This document shows, piece after piece, positions 33,856-42,654 of a DNA stretch of 64,000 nt (positions within the stretch are counted from its first letter, which is position 1; every line of letters starts with the position of its first letter). The stretch lies in assembly GCA_018268105.1 (NCBI GenBank), contig JAFDXG010000038.1, positions 1 to 64,000 on the forward strand, written 5' to 3'. The position numbers and the translations under genes are program-made. This stretch comes from Bacteroidota bacterium. Lineage in GTDB: Bacteria > Bacteroidota > Bacteroidia > Chitinophagales > Chitinophagaceae. The notes below the pieces were generated by a model, which searched no databases, was not told the DNA's origin, and worked only from the letters and a program-made list of their open reading frames with translations.

Positions 33856-35448
33856 ATGACGTCCAACAGTTCTGCAGATACTTTATTTCAATTGATTCGT
33901 TCATTAGAAAAATCGGAAAAAAGGCATTTTAAGCTATATATCAAAAGAAGTTCCGGTAATGAAGATTTAAAAATCATCCAATTGTTTGATGCGTTGGATA
34001 AATTGTCGGAATATGATGAAAAACAGCTATTTAAAAAGCTAAAAGGGGTTACTAAACCACAGTTATCCAATTTAAAAAATCATCTCTACAAGCAATTATT
34101 AGCCAGCCTTCGCCTGTTAAAAACTACCGAAAACACAGACCTTCAGTTGAGTGAGCATCTAGATTATGCCCGATTGTTATACAATAAAGGACTAAAGTTA
34201 CAGAGCCTCAAAGTCCTGGAGAAAGCTAAAGAACTGGCAAAAAACAATCAGAAATTCAACTTTCTGGCACAGGCGATTTCTCTTGAAAAGAAAATTGAAA
34301 CCCTCCATATCACAAGAAGTACCCTTGAAAAAACTGAACAATTAGCTGAAGAAGCACTTGAAATAAGTAACCATATCAATCGGGTCACTCGCTTGTCCAA
34401 CCTGGCTTTACTCTTGTACAGGTGGTTTATTAAATATGGGCATGCAAGGAATGAGCATGATGAAAAAAATATTATTTCCTTTTTTAAAAGTAATATCCTT
34501 TCCAATATCAGCGCAATCAGCGGGTTTTACGAAAACCTTTATCTATGTCAGTGTTATTGCTGGTATGCATTTATCCGGCAGGATTTTCTAATGTATTATC
34601 GCTACAGTGCAAAATGGATCAGGCTTTTTAATCAATCCCCGGCTATGATTTCTGTAGAAACCGGTCATTATGTAAAAGGTATGCATACCCTGCTGAATGC
34701 ACATTTTGATTTGAGGAATTACAGAGGCTTCCAGGATGCATTGCGTGAATTTGAAACATTTTCAACAACGCCGGTGGCTAATCATCATGATAATTTCAGG
34801 ATACAGACTTCTATCTATATCAATTTAGCCAGACTCAACTGGCATCTGATGTCGGGCTCCTTTAAAGAAGGGCTGGTATTTGTGCCTGAAATAGAAGCCA
34901 GGCTGAAAGAGTACGAATTGTATGTAGATAAACACAGGATATTGGTTTTTAATTATAAAATTGCAACCCTGTATTTTGGCGCTGAGCAGTACGATACTGC
35001 TATTGATTACCTGCAGCGAATTATTAACGGATCACTGGAACTGCGGTACGATCTGCAATGTTATGCCAGGTTACTGCATCTGATGGCCCATTATGAGTTG
35101 GGCAATTACGATATCATGGAGTCTCTTACAAAATCTGTATATCGATTTATGTCCAGGATGAAAAACCTGACTGTGGTGGAAGAAGAGATGTTCCGTTTCT
35201 TAAGGAGATCTTTCAGTCTTTCCCCACGTCAGTTAAAACCTGAATTTGAAAAGTTTTTAGAAAAGATTAAGCATCTCGAGAAAAACCGTTTTGAAACAAG
35301 GTCGTTTGCTTATCTCGATGTAATATCCTGGGTAGAAAGCAAAGTGTATGGCAAATCATTAAGTTCTATTATACACGAAAAACACATGAAAAGCATGAGA
35401 AAGGCACAATTACATCGAAAAGAAAAAAAATTACATAAGGCAACCTGA
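33856..35448 (+). CDS. Helical-repeat (TPR-like) protein of unknown function
   Basis: A 530-aa cytosolic protein, almost wholly alpha-helical. Helix pairs such as LDYARLLYNKGLKLQSLKVLEKAKELAKNN read in part as TPR-like repeats, covering about residues 60-430, and the C-terminus is strongly basic (KAQLHRKEKKLHK). No enzyme motif is present. The N-terminus (FQLIRSLEKSEKRHFKLYIKR) is a block I associate with a protein common in Bacteroidota but without a known job. It has its own promoter and an AGGAG ribosome-binding site. Confidence 0.75.
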   Translation: MTSNSSADTLFQLIRSLEKSEKRHFKLYIKRSSGNEDLKIIQLFDALDKLSEYDEKQLFKKLKGVTKPQLSNLKNHLYKQLLASLRLLKTTENTDLQLSEHLDYARLLYNKGLKLQSLKVLEKAKELAKNNQKFNFLAQAISLEKKIETLHITRSTLEKTEQLAEEALEISNHINRVTRLSNLALLLYRWFIKYGHARNEHDEKNIISFFKSNILSNISAISGFYENLYLCQCYCWYAFIRQDFLMYYRYSAKWIRLFNQSPAMISVETGHYVKGMHTLLNAHFDLRNYRGFQDALREFETFSTTPVANHHDNFRIQTSIYINLARLNWHLMSGSFKEGLVFVPEIEARLKEYELYVDKHRILVFNYKIATLYFGAEQYDTAIDYLQRIINGSLELRYDLQCYARLLHLMAHYELGNYDIMESLTKSVYRFMSRMKNLTVVEEEMFRFLRRSFSLSPRQLKPEFEKFLEKIKHLEKNRFETRSFAYLDVISWVESKVYGKSLSSIIHEKHMKSMRKAQLHRKEKKLHKAT

Positions 35449-35670
35449 TTAGATCATCATAGCGTCGGTAACCCATAATTTGATAAAGGGTTTAATATCC
35501 TGAGACGATAATTTTCTATTAGTATTTTTCTGTGAGGCCAATAAGTTCTTCATCCGAAGGAAAAGCAGGGATGCCAACTGTTCGAAATGAATCAACGGTT
35601 CTATATCTTCCAGGTGCTTGCCTGATTGCTGATAATAACCCGGTCATTTTTCCAGTCGTACAATCCTCAT
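35449..35670 (-). pseudogene. Remnant small gene with an in-frame stop
   Basis: On the minus strand a 74-codon frame runs from ATG (35670) to TAA (35449) with a single in-frame TGA at 35644-35646. The part after the TGA has protein-like composition and helices (GKHLEDIEPLIHFEQLASLL, then MKNLLASQKNTNRK, then DIKPFIKLWVTDAMMI). It abuts the stop of the convergent helical-repeat gene. It may be a decayed gene, or a shorter gene starting at an internal codon. No family recognised. Confidence 0.35.
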
Positions 35671-36005
35671 CTGGCAGTTAAACGCATAATATTACCCTGC
35701 ATAAAACTCAGTCAGACTTAAAGTTTAATATGTACTCTTATATTTAACATGGGATTCCTGCCCACGCCATCATTTACCACTTTTATACACTAACGATGAG
35801 ATGAATACTATTTACAGGAGTAGAAAACAGGATGATTTGAAATATAATACAGGTTTTAATTGCTGAAACTTTGCTTAGCCCTTGTGTACTCTGTTTAAAT
35901 TGCTGCGCTCTGTAAATTTTTTGACTTTAGAATAGCTGTTTAATAATATTGATTAATTTAATACACGGAATAATTGCTTAATTCAAATATTCAAAAAGTA
36001 TTGTT
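35671..36005. other. Intergenic region before a Tat-exported oxidoreductase
   Basis: AT-rich, no open frame, hairpin or repeat that I can support. It should hold the promoter of the gene at 36006. Confidence 0.5.
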
Positions 36006-37127
36006 ATGACCACCCGGCGTGATTTTCTTCAAAAACTTTCTATTGGTATAGGCGCGGTAACCCTTTTACCTACTTCATCAAAAGCTTCCATATTTTCAAT
36101 TCCTTCCGGAAACGAAAAGAAACTTCGCGTTGCATTAATGGGTTTGGGAGGCTATGCCAATATAGTGGCTAAAGCAATGAAAACCTGCAAACGGGCAGTA
36201 CTTACTGGAATTGTTACTGGTACGCCTTCAAAAATTCCGGTTTGGAAATCTAACTATGGCATTGCAGATAAGAATATATATAGCTATGAAACACTGCATA
36301 CAATTGCTGATAATTCTGACATTGATGTAGTGTATATCACTACTCCCAATTCACTTCACTATAAACATGTACTACAGGTGGCAGCAACGGGTAAACACAT
36401 TATTTGTGAAAAGCCACTTGCAGATAATGCACAACAGGCAGGTGAGATGATAGCAGCTTGTAAAAAAGCAGGAGTAAAATTTTTTGTAGGATACCGGTTA
36501 CATTTTCAGCCTCATACACGTGAAATTATCCGCATGAGAGAAGCCGGCGAGTTTGGGAAAATTATGCATGTCAACAATTATATGGGTTTTAAAATTGGTG
36601 ATCCCTCTCAATGGCGTTTGAAAAAAGGGCTTGCCGGTGGCGGTGCTATGATGGATGTAGGTATATATGCTCTTAACGGTGCAAGATATGCTACTGGTGA
36701 AGAACCTTTGTGGGTAACGGCCCAGGAAACGAAAACAGACCCTGTAAAGTTTGCTGAAGTAGATGAAACCATTACATTTCAATTAGGGTTCCCTTCCGGT
36801 GCAATTGCTTCCTGTGGCACAACTTATAATTTCAATAACTACGAAAGATTTTACCTGATTGGCGATAAGGGCTTTGCTGAGTTGAGCCCTGCTTTTGGTT
36901 ATGGTCCAATAAAAGGCAGAACTCACCTTGGTAAAATGCCTCAACAAGATGTTATTCATCAGGCTGCACAAATGGACGGTTTGGCAGATTGCATACTTAA
37001 AGACACTCCTGATCCGAATATGACCGGAGAAGAAGGCTTGAAAGACATGATTGTAATAGACGCAGTTTATGAATCCATCCGGCGTGGCAGCGAAAAAATT
37101 TATCTTCCGGCACAAACGACCCTTTAA
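36006..37127 (+). CDS. Tat-exported Gfo/Idh/MocA-family oxidoreductase
   Basis: A 373-aa protein with a twin-arginine signal (TRRDFLQKLSIGIGAVTLLP) and cleavage near residue 28. The Rossmann motif is ALMGLGGYAN (about 43-52), the catalytic-Lys motif IICEKPLADNA, and the second domain has GGGAMMDVGIYALNG. Such exported members (glucose-fructose oxidoreductase type) hold their NAD(P) tightly and work in the periplasm on sugars. It resembles the envelope oxidoreductases found with DUF1080 genes, which lie 3-4 kb downstream. Tail-to-tail 4-bp overlap with the next gene. Confidence 0.92.
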   Translation: MTTRRDFLQKLSIGIGAVTLLPTSSKASIFSIPSGNEKKLRVALMGLGGYANIVAKAMKTCKRAVLTGIVTGTPSKIPVWKSNYGIADKNIYSYETLHTIADNSDIDVVYITTPNSLHYKHVLQVAATGKHIICEKPLADNAQQAGEMIAACKKAGVKFFVGYRLHFQPHTREIIRMREAGEFGKIMHVNNYMGFKIGDPSQWRLKKGLAGGGAMMDVGIYALNGARYATGEEPLWVTAQETKTDPVKFAEVDETITFQLGFPSGAIASCGTTYNFNNYERFYLIGDKGFAELSPAFGYGPIKGRTHLGKMPQQDVIHQAAQMDGLADCILKDTPDPNMTGEEGLKDMIVIDAVYESIRRGSEKIYLPAQTTL

Positions 37128-37762
37128 AAATTGTATTGAAGCCCAATACTTGTGATAAAAAGGTTGGTATCCCTTTTAAAAACCGGAGTGTTCTGTATCC
37201 CTTCTTTTGCAGAGGATGACTTGTGTGTTGCCCATTGGCCAATAAATGAACCTACAACATCAATTTTTCTTGCAACTGCATAACCGATTGAGGGTGCTAT
37301 TGCAGGAGCAAAGGTGCGATCGTAATGGGTATAGGCTGCCCCCGCATTTACTTCAATAAACCAACCGCCTACTTCATCAGTAAAGCCATTTATCATATAG
37401 CGGGGCACACCAAAATTAAACCGGTAACCTCCTGTTAAAATCAGTGAACTGATATTATCGTAATTGCCTCCATCGAATCCTTTAAAAAATCCACCATTCG
37501 TTGGGGCACTATGTGATGCCCTGAGTGTAATTACATACTCATTATAAACATCTTTATTTTGCTGAGCCCTCAGCATGAGTTTAGCGGCTGCACCTACTCC
37601 ATAACGTCCCGGGTAATCACCGGCATTAAAACTGCCTTCTGCCAGTACAGCAAACCGGGGAGATTTTGCAGGGAAGCTTAATGTACTGTTATTGGTTTGT
37701 GCTGATAAATTTTCTGACATTAAAAACATCAATGCACAAAGCGATACAATCATTCTCTTCAT
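37124..37762 (-). CDS. Predicted outer-membrane beta-barrel protein, unknown function
   Basis: A 212-aa protein with a signal peptide (ENLSAQ, about residue 22). The mature part has repeated amphipathic strands (FAVLAEGSFNAGDYPGRYG, YVITLRASHS, ILTGGYRFNFG, FIEVNAGAAYTHYD) and ends in LQYNF, the aromatic C-terminus of barrel proteins recognised by BamA. No function can be assigned. It converges with the Tat oxidoreductase. Confidence 0.75.
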   Translation of the reverse strand: MKRMIVSLCALMFLMSENLSAQTNNSTLSFPAKSPRFAVLAEGSFNAGDYPGRYGVGAAAKLMLRAQQNKDVYNEYVITLRASHSAPTNGGFFKGFDGGNYDNISSLILTGGYRFNFGVPRYMINGFTDEVGGWFIEVNAGAAYTHYDRTFAPAIAPSIGYAVARKIDVVGSFIGQWATHKSSSAKEGIQNTPVFKRDTNLFITSIGLQYNF

Positions 37763-38144
37763 GATAATCAGTTTAGGGTAAAATAATTTTCTACATAGTT
37801 TATGACGATGCAGAAATAAAAATGGTTTACAAGGGATAATAAAATCAGGATTTCAAAAAAACTGAACTCTGAACTCTGAACTTTGACAGAATATTATCTT
37901 AGTATCAGAGCAATTATTCTGTATTGTGTTGGATTTAAATGATACAGTTATCGCCGGCACTATGGATTTAGAGACAACAATGTTTATTGTATCGTGCCGA
38001 AAAATTGATTTAACAATTAAATTTTGATACCTAAGTAGTATACAAATGTAGGTAACTACAGTTGAAAACCCGAGTGTAGATTGGTAGTTCAGCCAATAAA
38101 TTAATAAATATCAATGCCTGTGAACCAGGAGTAATGATGAAGGG
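37763..38144. other. Intergenic region holding one heptad repeat
   Basis: 382 bp between two leftward genes. The only structure I see is the CTGAACT repeat at 37862-37889. No open frame looks real. Confidence 0.5.
37862..37889 (-). repeat. Heptanucleotide repeat, three perfect CTGAACT units
   Basis: CTGAACT x3 (37862-37882) followed by TTGACAG. It belongs with the other 7-nt-period tracts, but here only one arm is seen and it is 256 bp from the nearest upstream stop codon. Confidence 0.6.
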
Positions 38145-38426
38145 CTATATAAAGTTTATTAACCGCCAGAACTGCGGGCTTACTTTTTTTACTTCTGCTT
38201 GAATTTTTACTCCTTTTTTAATTTGATTATTTTCACAGTCTATATTGCCAATAAGGACATTCATATTCTCGTCTTTGTTCTCGTTATATAAAAATCTTTT
38301 ATCATCCTTAGGTGAAGCAGCCTGCACTTTCAATGTAAGAATGAGGTAGCCCTCCTGTTTTGGATAAGGTTTAATGCCAACAACAAGGGCAGTTATTAAA
38401 GCGCTGTTGGGGATCATCTGTACCAT
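38145..38426 (-). CDS. Small conserved-looking protein, unknown function
   Basis: A 93-aa acidic/basic mixed protein without signal or membrane segment. Beta-rich (ALITALVVGIKPYPK, YLILTLKVQAASP), which could fit a small OB-like or barrel fold, but no family is recognised. It is supported as a real gene by an exact TAAATTTG -7 box 4 nt before its ATG. It is 31 bp after the M6 protease start region on the opposite end, head to tail on the same strand. Confidence 0.55.
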   Translation of the reverse strand: MVQMIPNSALITALVVGIKPYPKQEGYLILTLKVQAASPKDDKRFLYNENKDENMNVLIGNIDCENNQIKKGVKIQAEVKKVSPQFWRLINFI

Positions 38427-38430
38427 TGTA

Positions 38431-38438
38431 CAAATTTA
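38431..38438 (-). promoter_or_regulatory. -7 box of the 93-aa gene
   Basis: TAAATTTG, exact TAnnTTTG, ends 4 nt before the ATG at 38426, so the mRNA would start at or near the first codon. Confidence 0.5.
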
Positions 38439-38457
38439 GCCCGGCAGGGCATTCAGT

Positions 38458-39918
38458 TTATTTCTTATTTCTTTTACCCGTCTTTTTCGCAGGAGAGGTT
38501 GCTGCCCCAGGTTTAACATACATGTCGGCAGTCGCTATCCCTTTTGCAAACTTTATTTTTCGGAGTGCTACTCTGGTATCCAATCCACCATAGCTTTTGC
38601 TATTAGGTTTTGTAGTTCGACTAAATGTTTTTCTTTTTGAAGTACCCGGCCATACATCTCCGGCATCACCTGAGTTTTTTCCTTTTTCCAGGTCTTGTTT
38701 TGCGTCTGCCTGCACAAGCGATACTTTATAATGCAACTCATTGCTGTTGTCGTCAATTGCATCGTCAATATGGTATATCAGCAAACCCTCACCCGGGAGA
38801 AATTTGTCATAATTTTTTTTTGTGCGGTTTTCTACTAGGAAATATTCATTGCCGGGGCCGCCATCTTTCCAAAGACGATATATTGTTTTCCCTGTTTTTA
38901 CATCGTTAATGGTAACATTTGCTTTATTGGTGCTTTGCTGTACAGTAGTAACCCAGCTTTGCTGCATTTTGCACCAAGCGCAAGGGTGAGCAGGTGTTGC
39001 TCCGTTATTGTTCCAACTTCCACCTGCCATCAGGCACCAGTCACCCAATCCTTCACTGGTGTAGTCAACATCATACAGGTCGGGGAAACCAAACAGCAAA
39101 TGACCTAACTCGTGTGCACATACTCCCAATTCACAGTCTTCAGGTACGGTTAAATATGCATAAATATGTGTGCCATCTGCATTGTACACCTTTGGTAATA
39201 CCCATTTGTGGCTCCAGATATCATTGCTGCTGCCAGTTACTTCTGCGCCTGGTCCGGCATGTATTACCACAAATGCATCCACATATCCATCATTATTATT
39301 ATCATAAGGACTAAAATTTATATAGGCATTTGCTGCTTTGGCCGCATCTTCTGCAAGTGTCCTGGCGTTAGGTAAAGCATTTCCGGTGCCACTGTCCCCA
39401 TGTGCATACTGACTTAATTTCCTGGGCATCCTGTATGGGCCCACTACCTGACCGGTAATGTTAACAAGTCCCCCTGTTACTTCTGTATAGTACTCTTTTA
39501 CGCTTCCTGTGGGGATTACACCCTGGCTGAAAAAAAGGTCTTCAAATCTTTTCTTTGACTGATTCATAGGTTTATCACTGAAGTCTACCAGTATTACTGC
39601 TACTTTCAGGTTTCCAAACAATGGGGCCTTCTCGGCGGTGCGGGTTCTTATTTTTTGCGCGGATGTCCCCAGGGCAAATACATTGCCTGGTTGCAGTAAT
39701 CCATCATTAAAACCAAGTTTTGTCTTTCCTAAAGGCTTAATCAAGTTGCCAAGTACCGAACTGCCAAGATCTCTTTTCAATTGGTTTAAATCAGCTTTTA
39801 GCTTTGCTTTGAGTTCAGGGCTTGGCCCTATCATACATCTCTGACCATCGTTACTGATAGCCGCATTTTTGAGAATATGAAGATAATCCTGAAGAAGTGG
39901 AGACAACTTGCGTTTCAT
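38458..39918 (-). CDS. M6-family (immune-inhibitor-A-like) metalloprotease
   Basis: A 486-aa zinc protease. The zinc motif HELGH is at residues 269-273, followed by GFPDLYD. A calcium-type loop DNNNDGYVD (206-214) and the M6 stretch FVVIHAGPGAE precede it. The C-terminal domain has the strand pattern seen in M6 proteases (YFLVENRTKKNYDKFLPGEGLLIYHID). Unusually, no signal peptide or T9SS tag is visible: the N-terminus MKRKLSPLLQDYLHI is polar. It may be cytosolic, exported by an unknown path, or start elsewhere. It is not close to a T9SS cargo gene. Confidence 0.85.
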   Translation of the reverse strand: MKRKLSPLLQDYLHILKNAAISNDGQRCMIGPSPELKAKLKADLNQLKRDLGSSVLGNLIKPLGKTKLGFNDGLLQPGNVFALGTSAQKIRTRTAEKAPLFGNLKVAVILVDFSDKPMNQSKKRFEDLFFSQGVIPTGSVKEYYTEVTGGLVNITGQVVGPYRMPRKLSQYAHGDSGTGNALPNARTLAEDAAKAANAYINFSPYDNNNDGYVDAFVVIHAGPGAEVTGSSNDIWSHKWVLPKVYNADGTHIYAYLTVPEDCELGVCAHELGHLLFGFPDLYDVDYTSEGLGDWCLMAGGSWNNNGATPAHPCAWCKMQQSWVTTVQQSTNKANVTINDVKTGKTIYRLWKDGGPGNEYFLVENRTKKNYDKFLPGEGLLIYHIDDAIDDNSNELHYKVSLVQADAKQDLEKGKNSGDAGDVWPGTSKRKTFSRTTKPNSKSYGGLDTRVALRKIKFAKGIATADMYVKPGAATSPAKKTGKRNKK

Positions 39919-40082
39919 AATCGTAAAATTTTAGAAGTATCAGAAAATGAACTGACCAAAAAATTAAGTCTGCATGGGAATACGAAAAAAATCTGGGGTG
40001 GATTACCGGCGGGAGGTTTGAACAGATAAATGTACAGTATCTTGTTTGTAATATCAATACCCAATTAATGGTATGATGTAAA

Positions 40083-40124
40083 GTTTGTCGTTTACAGTTT
40101 TACGTTTGTCGTTAAATGGTAAAA
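40083..40124 (-). repeat. Degenerate heptanucleotide tandem repeat
   Basis: Six units: GTTTGTC, GTTTACA, GTTTTAC, GTTTGTC, GTTAAAT, GGTAAAA. It lies directly after the DUF1080 terminator hairpin, downstream of that gene in the minus direction, where it reads as C/A-rich. Confidence 0.6.
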
Positions 40125-40154
40125 GCCGGTTAAGCTTTTGCTCAACCGGCTTTT
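40121..40154 (-). terminator. Hairpin after the DUF1080 operon
   Basis: AAAAGCCGGTT (40121-40131) and AACCGGCTTTT (40144-40154) form an 11-bp perfect stem. On the minus strand it lies 22 bp after the DUF1080 stop and ends in TTTT, a good terminator for this operon. Confidence 0.75.
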
Positions 40155-40175
40155 GCACAACTTTTATTAATAAAC

Positions 40176-40901
40176 TTACAGTTTTTTAATCTTAATATTC
40201 TTGTACCATACTTCGTTCCCGTGATCCTGAAGGGAAATATGTCCTTTCTTTTCCTTAGCAAAGTCAGGCATATTTTTAAATTTACTTCCGGCTACCAGTG
40301 CGTTCCAATTGGCGTCCCACAAAGTGGTAGACACTACTTTTACACCGTTTTGCCAAAGCTGTAGTTTTCCTTTTTGCAATTTAATTTCAATATGGTTCCA
40401 TTGTCCGGCTGGTTTTACCGTTTCCGGCTTACTGGTGATAAGGTCATAAAGATCTCCCGCCCTGTGTTTGATGATTTTAGCGTCTGGATGTCCATTATTA
40501 TCCAGCACCTGCATCTCGGGGCCGGTATGATAAGAACGTTCATGTCCCGGGCCTTCCTGCACCAGGAATAATACCCCGCTGTTGCCTTTGGGAGAGATTT
40601 TCCAGTCGAGTTTCAAATCAAAATCTTCATATTCTCCGGCAGTAGTAGCATCACCTGCATCTTCACCTTCATGTGGGGTGAGATGAAGTGTGCCGTTATC
40701 AGCTTTCCATGCGGAACCCAACTCCGTTTTATTAAAAGAATGCCAGCCAGTTGTGGTATTGCCATCAAATAATAATTCCCATCCGGAATTTTTCTCTTTT
40801 TTAGATAAGATATTATCTTTTATCTGGGCGTCTGCATGATTCAGTATAATTGAGCCTGCAAGCAACAAACAGTTAAGCTTAAGCGCTAAAGCTATTCTCA
40901 T
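40176..40901 (-). CDS. DUF1080 (3-keto-disaccharide hydrolase-family) secreted protein
   Basis: A 241-aa jelly-roll protein with signal peptide (to about 25, HADAQ). The family marks are GWELLFDGNTTTGWHSF, WKADNGTLHLTP and LKLDWKISPKGNSGVLFLV, with PETVKPAGQWNHIEI further on. Members of this family cleave 3-keto-glycosides after oxidation at C3 (reported for Bacteroides). Here it is co-directional with, and 5 bp after, a cytochrome c, and close to two GMC oxidoreductases and Gfo/Idh genes, which suits that role. Substrate unknown. Confidence 0.88.
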   Translation of the reverse strand: MRIALALKLNCLLLAGSIILNHADAQIKDNILSKKEKNSGWELLFDGNTTTGWHSFNKTELGSAWKADNGTLHLTPHEGEDAGDATTAGEYEDFDLKLDWKISPKGNSGVLFLVQEGPGHERSYHTGPEMQVLDNNGHPDAKIIKHRAGDLYDLITSKPETVKPAGQWNHIEIKLQKGKLQLWQNGVKVVSTTLWDANWNALVAGSKFKNMPDFAKEKKGHISLQDHGNEVWYKNIKIKKL

Positions 40902-40906
40902 TGTAT

Positions 40907-41332
40907 TTATTTTATTGTCAGAATATATTTTGCCATAGCTTCTGCATCTTGTTCAGATAAAGTAGGGTGAGGCGCCATTGGTATTTGTCCCCAGTTGCCG
41001 GCTCCGCCTTCCAATATCTTTTTACCTAACATTGGAATATCTTTTTCTTTATACTTCTTAGCCACATCAGCATAGGCGGGGCCTACCAGCTTATCTTTAT
41101 CGTGGTGACAGGCGCGGCAATCAGATGCCTCTAATAATGCTTTCCCATTTAAAGCAGGTGCTGCTGCAGTAGCAGAACCTGTCGTGCCACCTTCAGCAGC
41201 AGTTGTTTTTTGCTGACCCTCACCGATTTGCGGATTCACGCTCAAACTTATTGGTTTTTTTTCTTCTGCTGGTCCACTGCCGCAAGCATAACAAAAAGCT
41301 AACAATAGGACTGCCGATCTAATTTTTTTCAT
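40907..41332 (-). CDS. Mono-haem cytochrome c lipoprotein
   Basis: About 141 aa. The ATG at 41332 begins a lipoprotein signal with lipobox CYAC (lipid Cys near residue 17). After a Ala/Thr-rich linker (about 20-60) comes one haem-binding CRACH motif and the axial Met in IPMAPHP, as in class I cytochromes c. The in-frame ATG at 41362 adds a polar extension and is rejected. It sits 5 bp before DUF1080 and is the best candidate to accept electrons from the flavin dehydrogenases encoded divergently, passing them to a terminal oxidase. Confidence 0.88.
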   Translation of the reverse strand: MKKIRSAVLLLAFCYACGSGPAEEKKPISLSVNPQIGEGQQKTTAAEGGTTGSATAAAPALNGKALLEASDCRACHHDKDKLVGPAYADVAKKYKEKDIPMLGKKILEGGAGNWGQIPMAPHPTLSEQDAEAMAKYILTIK

Positions 41333-41488
41333 GTGTTTATTTTTTGTCTTTTCAATGGTCACATGGAATTCGCCATTTGGTATTCATACTTCGACAGTAT
41401 AAAAACTTCTTTTAGATGGCTAAATGCATGTGATGGTATTAATTTTTATTATTTTAATAAAAGCAGGGCACAAATATCTAAAGAAAAA

Positions 41489-42544
41489 TTACTCAAGTCC
41501 TAAAACTTTGCGATTAAATTTTTCATTACTTCCAGTTCCTGCAAAATCATCAAATGCTTTTTCGGTAACCCGAATAATATGATTTTTTATAAATGGTGCA
41601 CCCTCAGCAGCACCAGCTTCCGGATGTTTGATAGCACATTCCCATTCCAATACAGCCCATCCCCTGTAGTTATATGCTGCCAGTTTGCTGAATATGGATT
41701 TGAAATCAACCTGTCCGTCACCCAAAGAACGAAACCGGCCTGCCCTTTCCACCCATCCCTGATACCCGCCATACACACCCTGTTTTCCAGTGGGGTTAAA
41801 CTCTGCATCTTTTACATGGAACATACGAATACGTTCGTGATAATTATCAATATACTCAAGATAGTTGAGACATTGCAATACGAAATGACTTGGATCAAAG
41901 AGCAAACATGCCCTTGGGTGATTTTTTACTTTTTCTAAAAACATTTCATAGGTTATGCCATCATGCAGGTCTTCGCCAGGGTGTATCTCATAGCAGAGGT
42001 CAATACCCTGTTCATCAAACTCATTCAAAATCGGCAACCAGCGATTAGCCAATTCAGTAAAGCCAGTATCTACCAATCCGGCAGGTCTTTGGGGCCAAGG
42101 ATATACAGTATGCCATAATAATGCGCCACTGAAAGTAGCATGTGCATGTAGCCCAAGATTTTTTGATGCTTTTGCTGCATCTTTCAAATGTTGTACAGCC
42201 CATGCTGTCCTTGTTTTAGGATTATTCCGATATGCTTCGGGTGCAAATCCGTCAAACAAAGTATCATATGCAGGGTGCACTGCTACCAACTGCCCGATTA
42301 TATGGGAAGCAAGTTCTGTGATCTGCAATCCGGCACTATTCACAATGCCTTTTATTTCATCTGCATATGTTTTACTTTCTGCAGCCTTCTTGATATCAAT
42401 TATATTAGTATCCCAAGTCGGAATTTGCACCCCTGCATAACCTAAGCCTGCAGCCCATTCACAAATAGATTTCAAACTGTTAAATGGTACTTTGTCACCT
42501 AAGAACTGAGCCAGAAAAATACCTGGTCCCTGGATATTTGTCAT
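41489..42544 (-). CDS. Sugar phosphate isomerase/epimerase-type TIM-barrel protein
   Basis: A 351-aa AP endonuclease-2/xylose-isomerase-like barrel. Metal-site residues appear in YEIHPGEDLHDG, LLFDPSHF, FHVKDAEF and AVLEWECA. No signal peptide. It lies 110 bp after the Gfo/Idh gene and 156 bp before the cytochrome gene, in the same left operon, and would isomerise or epimerise the oxidised sugar intermediate. Exact reaction unknown. Confidence 0.87.
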   Translation of the reverse strand: MTNIQGPGIFLAQFLGDKVPFNSLKSICEWAAGLGYAGVQIPTWDTNIIDIKKAAESKTYADEIKGIVNSAGLQITELASHIIGQLVAVHPAYDTLFDGFAPEAYRNNPKTRTAWAVQHLKDAAKASKNLGLHAHATFSGALLWHTVYPWPQRPAGLVDTGFTELANRWLPILNEFDEQGIDLCYEIHPGEDLHDGITYEMFLEKVKNHPRACLLFDPSHFVLQCLNYLEYIDNYHERIRMFHVKDAEFNPTGKQGVYGGYQGWVERAGRFRSLGDGQVDFKSIFSKLAAYNYRGWAVLEWECAIKHPEAGAAEGAPFIKNHIIRVTEKAFDDFAGTGSNEKFNRKVLGLE

Positions 42545-42619
42545 GATATTGCATTTGAAGAATGAATAATAAAAAGTGGAAAACTGGTGGGGTCTAAGTA
42601 CAAGCTAATATATCCATGT

Positions 42620-42654
42620 CTTTTACTCCCCGATTCTTACCTTTTCCCTATCCC
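42620..42654 (-). repeat. Degenerate heptanucleotide repeat at the Gfo/Idh 3' end
   Basis: Plus-strand units CTTTTAC, TCCCCGA, TTCTTAC, CTTTTCC, CTATCCC. It touches the stop codon. In the minus transcript this is a G-rich arm (GGGATAGGGAAAAGGTAAG) and a C-rich arm (CCCCACCAGTTTTCC, about 42573-42593) follows, so fold-back pairing is possible. Confidence 0.5.
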
